This document shows, piece after piece, positions 6,735 through 11,821 of a stretch of DNA of 11,821 nt. Position 1 is the stretch's first letter; each line of letters begins with the position of its first letter. Both the position numbers and the translations under genes were made by a program. Below the pieces are notes generated by a model. The model did no database searches and was not told the origin of the DNA. It saw only the letters and a list, made by a program, of their open reading frames with translations. The stretch covers positions 1-11,821 of the forward strand of contig CANGUQ010000073.1 in the NCBI GenBank assembly GCA_947456915.1, written 5' to 3'. The stretch is from Betaproteobacteria bacterium. Lineage in GTDB: Bacteria > Pseudomonadota > Gammaproteobacteria > Burkholderiales > CAIKXV01.

Positions 6735-7286
6735 ATGAAAACCGTTGGTCAGAAACTCGAAGCGTTCAGCGTCACAGCCGCCAGGCCCGGCTTCAACCAC
6801 CACGAAGAGAACGGCCAGTCGGCGTTCGAGACCATCACCGAAGCCTCGTTCCCCGGCAAGTGGAAGATCATCTATTTCTACCCGAAGGACTTCACTTTCG
6901 TCTGCCCGACCGAGATCGTCGAGTTCGCCAGGCTGGCTGGCCAGTTCGCCGAGCGCGACGCCGTGCTGATGGGCGGCAGCACCGACAACGAGTTCTGCAA
7001 GCTCGCATGGCGCCGTGATCACAAGGACCTGAACAGGCTGAACCACTACTCGTTCGGTGATGCGACGGGCGCGCTCGTCGACATGCTGGGCGTTCGTGAT
7101 CCGCAGGCCGGAGTCGCGCTGCGGGCGACCTTCATCGTCGACCCGCACAACGTGATCCAGCACGTTTCCGTCAACAACCTGAACGTCGGCCGCAACACCG
7201 AGGAGATCCTGCGCATTCTCGACGGCCTGCAGACCGACGAACTGTGCCCCTGCAACCGCGCGGTCGGCGGCGCCACCCTCGGTTGA
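6735..7286 (+). CDS. ahpC: Alkyl hydroperoxide reductase C, AhpD-dependent type peroxiredoxin
   Basis: This 183-residue cytosolic 2-Cys peroxiredoxin reduces H2O2 and organic peroxides. The peroxidatic cysteine is Cys57 in KDFTFVCPTEI, and Arg130 in the RATFIVDP segment completes the usual active-site set. The C-terminus has ELCPCNR with Cys171 and Cys173. This three-cysteine layout and the VGRNTEEILRILDGLQTDEL segment resemble Mycobacterium tuberculosis AhpC (Cys61, 174, 176) more than the AhpF-dependent enterobacterial type. An additional cysteine, Cys88, lies in the STDNEFCKLAW region. The ATG has GGAG six bases upstream. The ahpD gene is next downstream and oxyR is divergent, so peroxide induction through OxyR is expected. 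Confidence 0.95.
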   Translation: MKTVGQKLEAFSVTAARPGFNHHEENGQSAFETITEASFPGKWKIIYFYPKDFTFVCPTEIVEFARLAGQFAERDAVLMGGSTDNEFCKLAWRRDHKDLNRLNHYSFGDATGALVDMLGVRDPQAGVALRATFIVDPHNVIQHVSVNNLNVGRNTEEILRILDGLQTDELCPCNRAVGGATLG

Positions 7287-7305
7287 TCACCGGGAAGGGC
7301 AGCGA

Positions 7306-7330
7306 CCCGGCGGTGCGATCCGCCGCCGGG
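7306..7330 (+). other. First hairpin in the ahpC-ahpD gap
   Basis: CCCGGCGG (7306-7313) pairs with CCGCCGGG (7323-7330). A T-G wobble and a further G-C pair extend the stem to 10 pairs with a 5-base loop. It begins 20 bases after the ahpC stop. No T-run follows, so it is more likely to stop 3' exonucleases or slow polymerase than to terminate strongly. Confidence 0.5.
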
Positions 7331-7335
7331 CCCCT

Positions 7336-7376
7336 GCCGTGCCGGCGGACGGTCACCCGCCGTTCGCCGGCACGGC
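7336..7376 (+). other. Second, very strong hairpin in the ahpC-ahpD gap
   Basis: Bases 7336-7352 pair with 7360-7376 over 17 positions, all Watson-Crick except one G-T (G-U in RNA) at 7348/7364, closing a 7-base loop. The stem is almost entirely G-C. It lies 5 bases after the first hairpin and 12 bases before the ahpD ribosome-binding site. No T-run follows. Partial termination, RNA stabilisation or processing would let ahpC be expressed above ahpD. Confidence 0.6.
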
Positions 7377-7400
7377 TTCACCAAACGAAGGAGTATTCCG

Positions 7401-7925
7401 ATGGAGTTCCTGAACGAGATCAAGGCCCGCATTCCCGATTACGCGAAGGACGTGCGCCTGAACATGGACGCGGTGATCGCCCGCTCCTCGCTGCCGGCGA
7501 CGCAGGCCCTGGGCGCAGCCCTCGCGGCTGCGTTTGCCGCAAAGAGCCCGGCGCTGGTGGCAGCGTTCCGGGCGCAGATGCCGGAGGCTGATGCGAACGC
7601 GGCGCTGACTGCCGCGTCGATCATGGGCATGACCAATGCCTGGTATTCCTACATCGACATGGCGGACGACGCGCAGCTGAAGACCCTGCCTGCCCAGTTG
7701 CGGATGAATGCCTATCAGAACCACGGCGGTACGACCCGGCGCAGCTTCGAGCTCTACGCGCTGTCGGCGAGCATCGTCGGCAAGTGCCGGTTCTGTGTCA
7801 GTGCGCACGTGGACGTGCTCAGGAAGGAAGGCGCGAGCGAGACCGAACTGCGCGACATCGGTCGCATCGCGGCGGTGGTCAACAGCGCGGCGCAACTTCT
7901 TGCGGTCGACGCGGCGGCGGCCTGA
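7401..7925 (+). CDS. ahpD: Alkyl hydroperoxide reductase D (AhpC-reducing disulfide reductase)
   Basis: This 174-residue all-helical protein belongs to the AhpD/carboxymuconolactone decarboxylase fold. The catalytic set of M. tuberculosis AhpD (Glu118, Cys130, Cys133, His137 in 177 residues) is present one position lower: Glu117 in SFELYALS, and Cys129, Cys132 and His136 in KCRFCVSAH. The IMGMTNAWY and LRMNAYQNHG segments also match. In mycobacteria AhpD passes electrons from lipoamide carried by SucB/Lpd to oxidised AhpC. Those partners would be encoded elsewhere here. The ATG at 7401 has AAGGAG seven bases upstream. It follows ahpC by 114 bases containing two hairpins and is probably co-transcribed at a reduced level. 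Confidence 0.95.
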   Translation: MEFLNEIKARIPDYAKDVRLNMDAVIARSSLPATQALGAALAAAFAAKSPALVAAFRAQMPEADANAALTAASIMGMTNAWYSYIDMADDAQLKTLPAQLRMNAYQNHGGTTRRSFELYALSASIVGKCRFCVSAHVDVLRKEGASETELRDIGRIAAVVNSAAQLLAVDAAAA

Positions 7926-7978
7926 TCGCGTTGGATCCGCACCGGCGGCGCGAGCCCGGCCGGAGCGGGCCAGGCTGG

Positions 7979-7984
7979 TAGACT
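7979..7984 (+). promoter_or_regulatory. Candidate -10 element for tRNA-Pro
   Basis: TAGACT lies inside GGTAGACTC (7977-7985), identical to the nine bases upstream of serA, and ends eight bases before the tRNA. No convincing -35 hexamer lies at the proper distance. A 5-bp GCCCG/CGGGC inverted repeat just upstream may mark the end of the ahpD transcript. Confidence 0.35.
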
Positions 7985-7992
7985 CCGGGTTT

Positions 7993-8069
7993 CAGGGTGT
8001 AGCTCAGCCTGGTAGAGCGCGTGCCTTGGGCGCACGAGGTCGCAGGTTCGAATCCTGTCTCCCTGACCA
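7993..8069 (+). tRNA. tRNA-Pro(UGG)
   Basis: A full cloverleaf can be drawn in 77 bases with CCA encoded. The D stem is GCTC/GAGC with GG in its loop. The anticodon stem is CGTGC/GCACG with loop CTTGGGC, anticodon TGG and G37. The variable loop has 5 bases. The T stem is GCAGG/CCTGT with loop TTCGAAT. The acceptor CAGGGTG/CTCCCTG pairs except for T7998 opposite T8060 (position 6 against 67). The discriminator is A. Overall sequence resembles bacterial proline tRNAs. It reads CCN codons, chiefly CCA and CCG. Confidence 0.95.
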
Positions 8070-8101
8070 GCGTCATCCTTTCCGTGCCTCAAGGCCCGAC
8101 C

Positions 8102-10186
8102 GTGACCGCCTTCCGCTCGCTCGGCATCGACATCGGCGGCACGTTCACCGACATCGTGATCTATGACCACGATGCCGGCACGCACGTCGCCAGCAAGGTC
8201 CTGACCACGCACGAGGATCCGGCGCTCGGGGTGATCGAGGGCACGCGCGCGCTGCTCGCGGCGGCAGGCATCGCTGCCTCGTCGATCGTCCGCGTGGTGC
8301 ACGCGACGACGCTGTTCACCAACGCGCTGATCGAGCGCAAGGGTGCGGTGACCGGACTGATCACGACGTCGGGTTTTCGCGACTCGCTGGAGATCGGTCG
8401 CGAGCGCAAGTACGAGCTCTACGACCTGCAGATCCGCAACCCCGCGCCGCTGGTGCCCCGCAATCTGCGCTGCGAGGCCGGCGGCCGCATCGGTTCGGAC
8501 GGCGGCGAGCTCGCACCGCTGGCCGTTGCCGAAGTGGCCGAGTGCGCGCAGACGCTGGTGCGCGCCGGCTGCGAGTCGATCGCGATCGTCTTCCTCAACG
8601 CCTGGGCGAACGGTGCGCACGAACTGGCGGCTGCCCGCATCGTCCGCGAGCGGTTCCCTCGCGTGGCGGTGACCACTTCAGCCGAGGTGGTGTCCGAGAT
8701 CCGCGAGTACGAGCGTGCCTCGACTGCGGTGGCCAACGCCTACGTGAAGCCGCTCGCCGAGCGCTACCTCGACCGCATGGCCGACGATCTGGGGGCGCTG
8801 GGCATCGGCGCGCCGCTGCTGCTGATGCTGTCCAACGGCGGGCTCACCCACGTCGAGGAGGCGCGGCGTACGCCGGTGCAACTGCTCGAGTCCGGGCCGG
8901 CAGCGGGCGCGCTGGCGGCGGCCCACTTCGGCGCCGAGGACCGCAATCTGCTCGCCTTCGACATGGGCGGCACGACCGCCAAGCTGTCGCTGATCGACGA
9001 CGGGGAGCCGCTGCTCGCCTGGGGATTCGAGGCTGCGCGCCAGCGGCGCTTCGTCGAGGGCAGCGGGCTGCCGATCCGTATCTCGACGATCGAGCTCATC
9101 GAGATCGGCGCCGGAGGTGGCAGCATCGCCCGCACCGATGAGATCGGTCTGCTCAAGGTCGGCCCGGAGAGCGCCGGATCGCACCCCGGTCCCGCCTGCT
9201 ACGCGCTGGGGGGTACGCAGCCCACGGTGACTGATGCCAACCTGGTGCTGGGCATCCTCAACCCCGACTATTTCGCCGCAGGTACCGTGCGCATCGATCC
9301 GGCGGCCGCGCGCCTCGCACTGGGCACCCTCGCCGGTCAGCTGGGCCTGTCCGTGGAGAAGACGGCGTGGGGCATCCATGACGTGGTGAGCGAGAACATG
9401 GCCAGCGCCGCGCGTGTGCACATCGCCGAACGCGGGCGGGATCCTCGCCGCTACAGCCTCCTGACCACCGGTGGTGGCGGTCCGGTTCACGGCCATTACG
9501 TCGCGAAGAAGCTGGGGCTGAAGCAGTTGATCTGCCCGCCGTCGGCCGGCGTGGCCTCGGCGCTGGGCCTGCTCGCCGCGCCGGCGCGGATCGATCGCGT
9601 CGCTACCGTCAACATGACGCTGGACGGAGGCGACTTCGCTGTGCTCGAGCGGGCGTTCGTTCGGCTCGAGGACGAGGCGAGATCGGTGATTGCAGCAACC
9701 GGTCTGCCGCTGGCGGAACTGCGGGTGGCGCGTGCAGGCGACGGACGCTTCGCCGGACAGGGCTTCAATCTCGTGTTCGATCTGCCACCGGGCCCGTACG
9801 ACCGCGGCGCGCCGTCGGCGACCGCGCAGACGCTCGCCGCGTCGTTCGAGCGTGCCTATCGCGAGAAGTTCGCACGCACGCCGCCGCAGGTGGCAATGGA
9901 ACTGGTGAACATCCGGGTGACGGTCAGCGCGCCGATCCCGGGCGCGGCGCTGCACAGCGCAGCTGCGCCTGCCGGCAGCATCATCGTCACTTCGCGCCGC
10001 CGGGTCTACTTCCCCGAAGCGGGCGACTATCTCGACACGCAGGTGCTGCAGCGCGAGCAGCTGCCGGCAGGATTCGACTTCGCCGGTCCGGCGCTGGTCG
10101 AGGAACCCGGCTCCACGCTGGTCGTCGGGCCGGGCGGGCGGGGGCACGTGGCGGCGAGCGGCAACATCGTCGTCGCGCTCGGCTGA
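8102..10186 (+). CDS. hyuA: Hydantoinase/oxoprolinase family protein, A subunit
   Basis: This 694-residue protein is the ATP-using subunit of the hydantoinase A/5-oxoprolinase superfamily, which opens cyclic amides or activates small molecules in ATP-dependent reactions. Actin-like phosphate motifs are present: GIDIGGTFTDI (8-18), HATTLFTNALIERKGA (from 67), AFDMGGTTAKLSLI (285-298), GAGGGSIA (336-343) and TTGGGGPVHGHY (455-466). The VGPESAGSHPGPACY and PTVTDANLVLG segments are typical. The GTG at 8102 is chosen because AAGG lies seven bases upstream and the conserved domain begins eight residues later; GTG 8084 is an alternative. The same frame runs back into the tRNA gene but is not coding there. 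hyuB follows after 37 bases. The substrate cannot be told: hydantoins, N-methylhydantoin, 5-oxoproline, lactams or a ketone carboxylation are all family options. Confidence 0.93.
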   Translation: MTAFRSLGIDIGGTFTDIVIYDHDAGTHVASKVLTTHEDPALGVIEGTRALLAAAGIAASSIVRVVHATTLFTNALIERKGAVTGLITTSGFRDSLEIGRERKYELYDLQIRNPAPLVPRNLRCEAGGRIGSDGGELAPLAVAEVAECAQTLVRAGCESIAIVFLNAWANGAHELAAARIVRERFPRVAVTTSAEVVSEIREYERASTAVANAYVKPLAERYLDRMADDLGALGIGAPLLLMLSNGGLTHVEEARRTPVQLLESGPAAGALAAAHFGAEDRNLLAFDMGGTTAKLSLIDDGEPLLAWGFEAARQRRFVEGSGLPIRISTIELIEIGAGGGSIARTDEIGLLKVGPESAGSHPGPACYALGGTQPTVTDANLVLGILNPDYFAAGTVRIDPAAARLALGTLAGQLGLSVEKTAWGIHDVVSENMASAARVHIAERGRDPRRYSLLTTGGGGPVHGHYVAKKLGLKQLICPPSAGVASALGLLAAPARIDRVATVNMTLDGGDFAVLERAFVRLEDEARSVIAATGLPLAELRVARAGDGRFAGQGFNLVFDLPPGPYDRGAPSATAQTLAASFERAYREKFARTPPQVAMELVNIRVTVSAPIPGAALHSAAAPAGSIIVTSRRRVYFPEAGDYLDTQVLQREQLPAGFDFAGPALVEEPGSTLVVGPGGRGHVAASGNIVVALG

Positions 10187-10223
10187 CCGGCGTGGCACGC
10201 AGCGCGATTCCCCGGTTCGACCC

Positions 10224-11821
10224 ATGACGACGAGATTCGATCCGATCCTGCTCGAGGTGCTGTGGACGCGCCTGCGTTCGACCGTCGACGAGGCGGCGAA
10301 GGCGATCGTGCGCACCTCGTTCTCCACATTGTCCAACGAGGCGAACGACTTCTCCTGCGTGCTCACCGACACGCGCGGACTGTCGATCGCGCAGAACACC
10401 GGCAGCATTCCGTCGTTCATCGCCACGCTGCCGGCGACCGTGCGTCACTTCCTGCGCGAGCTGCGCGCCGAGAACCTGCGCCCGGGCGACGTGCTGATCA
10501 CCAACAATCCGTGGCAGGGCACCGGGCATCTGAACGACATCACGATCGTCAGGCCGGTGTTTCTCCGCCAGCGGCTGGTCGCCTTCTCGTGCACGACCGC
10601 GCATGTGCCGGACATCGGCGGGCGCATCCGCTCGGCCGAGGCGCGCGAGCTGTTCGAAGAGGGCTTCCACATCCCGCTGATGCACCTGATCCGGGAGGGG
10701 CGCCCCGACCAGACCCTGCTCACGCTGTTGCGCACCAACGTGCGCACGCCGGAGCAGACACAGGGCGATGTGTTCGCGCAGGTCGCGGCGAACGAACTGA
10801 TGGCGATCCGGCTGCTTGCGCTGATGGAGGACTACGGGCTGCAGGAGATCGATGCCGTGGCCGACGAGCTGTTCGCGCGTTCGGAGGCAGCCATGCGCGC
10901 GGCGATCCGGGCCGTGCCCGACGGGGTCTATCGCTATGCGATGCGTACCGACGGCATCGACGCGCCGTTCGTGTTCGCAGCGGCGGTACGCGTGTGCGGC
11001 GATTCGATCCTGATCGACTTCGAAGGTACCTCGCCGCAGCAGCCGCGTGCGATCAACTGCGTCCTCGCCTACACCTACGCGATGAGCGCGTTCGCGATCA
11101 AGGCAGCGCTGCTGCCGAATCTGCCCAACAACGAAGGCATGTTCCGGCCGATCGAGGTGCGCGCGCCCGAGGGATCGCTGCTCAACCCGCGGTTCCCGGC
11201 CGCGGTGGGCGGGCGCTCGTCCACTGGCCACTACGTCCCGGTGGTCGTGCTGGGTGCGCTCGAGCAGGTGATTCCGGAGCGCGTGATGGCGGGCGCGGGC
11301 TCGCCGTTGTGGAATCTCACGCTCGCCGGCGTGCGCTGCGCCGGCCCGAACGCCGGCAAGCCGTTCGCCAGCGTGCTCTTCTTCAACGGCGGCATGGGGG
11401 CGACCGCCACGCAGGACGGCGAGAACGCACTTTCGTGGCCGAGCAACATCTCGTGCACTCCGTGCGAAGTCAGCGAGCGGGACAGTCCGCTGATCACCCG
11501 CTACAAGCGACTGGTGCCCGGCTCCGGTGGCATGGGCGAACATCGTGGCGGCCTCGGGCAGGAAATCCTGATGGAGAATCGGCATCCCGGCCCGATCGCG
11601 GTGATCTTTCTCGCCGAGCGGCTGCGCGAACCGGCGCCCGGAATGCGCGGCGGCAGTCCGGGCGGGCTGGGCGAAGTACGGATCAACGACGAAGCAGTGG
11701 CCGACAGCAAGCGGCAGGTGATCCTGAAGTGCGGCGACACGGTGCTGATGCGTACGCCGGGCGGCGGTGGTTTCGGCGACCCGGCGCGGCGCAGTGCGCA
11801 GGCGATCGCGCGCGATCGCGC
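10224..11821 (+). CDS. hyuB: Hydantoinase/oxoprolinase family protein, B subunit, 3'-truncated by window end
   Basis: 532 complete codons are visible and the frame is open at the window edge. HyuB proteins are usually slightly longer, so perhaps 20-50 residues are missing. Family motifs include DPILLEVLWTRLRSTVDEAA at the N-terminus, NNPWQGTGHLNDI (94-106), HVPDIGG (127-133), a GGRSSTGHYVP stretch, FFNGGMGATATQDGE and the terminal GGGGFGDPARR (513-523). His102, Asp105, His127 and Asp130 are likely metal ligands by family analogy. It pairs with HyuA as the hydrolytic subunit. The ATG at 10224 gives the conserved N-terminus, although no strong ribosome-binding site precedes it, which suggests translation coupled to hyuA. 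The function call is limited to the family. Confidence 0.93.
   Translation, partial: MTTRFDPILLEVLWTRLRSTVDEAAKAIVRTSFSTLSNEANDFSCVLTDTRGLSIAQNTGSIPSFIATLPATVRHFLRELRAENLRPGDVLITNNPWQGTGHLNDITIVRPVFLRQRLVAFSCTTAHVPDIGGRIRSAEARELFEEGFHIPLMHLIREGRPDQTLLTLLRTNVRTPEQTQGDVFAQVAANELMAIRLLALMEDYGLQEIDAVADELFARSEAAMRAAIRAVPDGVYRYAMRTDGIDAPFVFAAAVRVCGDSILIDFEGTSPQQPRAINCVLAYTYAMSAFAIKAALLPNLPNNEGMFRPIEVRAPEGSLLNPRFPAAVGGRSSTGHYVPVVVLGALEQVIPERVMAGAGSPLWNLTLAGVRCAGPNAGKPFASVLFFNGGMGATATQDGENALSWPSNISCTPCEVSERDSPLITRYKRLVPGSGGMGEHRGGLGQEILMENRHPGPIAVIFLAERLREPAPGMRGGSPGGLGEVRINDEAVADSKRQVILKCGDTVLMRTPGGGGFGDPARRSAQAIARDR

Noticed and set aside
8021..8101. Upstream extension of the hyuA frame into the tRNA
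   Set aside because: It would place coding sequence inside the tRNA-Pro gene; conserved HyuA sequence begins only after GTG 8102.
8678..11585. Very long minus-strand open frames (582 and 532 codons) opposite hyuA and hyuB
   Set aside because: Both lie opposite strongly conserved plus-strand genes, give Arg/His/Gln-rich translations without motifs, and have no credible starts.
11802..11819. Perfect 18-bp palindrome of two GCGATCGC units
   Set aside because: It lies inside hyuB codons for Ala-Ile-Ala-Arg-Asp-Arg and is readily explained by codon choice at this GC content.
1..11821. Mobile elements, CRISPR arrays or a defence island
   Set aside because: No transposase, integrase, phage gene, spaced direct repeats or known defence gene was seen; gene content is metabolic and stress-related.

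Overview
The window is high-GC DNA with tightly packed genes. It reads as the chromosome of a betaproteobacterium, probably Burkholderiales-like. The grounds are a Bug/TctC-family solute receptor (hugely expanded in that group), an OxyR with E. coli residue numbering, an E. coli-length SerA, a tRNA-Pro(UGG) with encoded CCA, and hydantoinase/oxoprolinase subunits. The taxonomic placement is inference. I see no insertion sequence, phage gene, CRISPR array or plasmid function.

Layout. Bases 1-801 hold the 3' part of a Bug receptor gene. Facing it tail to tail at 872-1237 is a short ORF. Its second half is the C-terminus of another Bug protein, and its first half looks like a different family, so it appears to be a fused remnant. 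After a non-coding stretch come two closely spaced genes: a cyclopropane-fatty-acid-synthase-type methyltransferase (1531-2862) and a geranylgeranyl-reductase-like flavoprotein (2877-4121). They make a plausible membrane-lipid modification pair. serA (4281-5513) follows, the feedback-regulated first enzyme of serine synthesis.

The centre is a peroxide-defence module. oxyR (6483-5524, minus strand) is divergent from ahpC (6735-7286), which is followed by ahpD (7401-7925). The oxyR/ahpC intergenic region contains a 37-bp array matching 12 of 16 positions of the OxyR tetra-site, directly abutting a candidate ahpC promoter. OxyR with Cys199/Cys208 would sense H2O2, AhpC would reduce peroxide, and AhpD would re-reduce AhpC as in mycobacteria. 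No ahpF is visible. The ahpC-ahpD gap carries two strong hairpins.

The right end holds tRNA-Pro(UGG) (7993-8069) and then hyuA (8102-10186) and hyuB (10224 to beyond the window). These encode the two subunits of an ATP-dependent hydantoinase/oxoprolinase-type enzyme of unknown substrate.

Most of the window is well-known biology. The parts most worth a second look are the methyltransferase-flavoprotein pair, the chimeric Bug remnant, the OxyR operator layout and the ahpC-ahpD hairpins.
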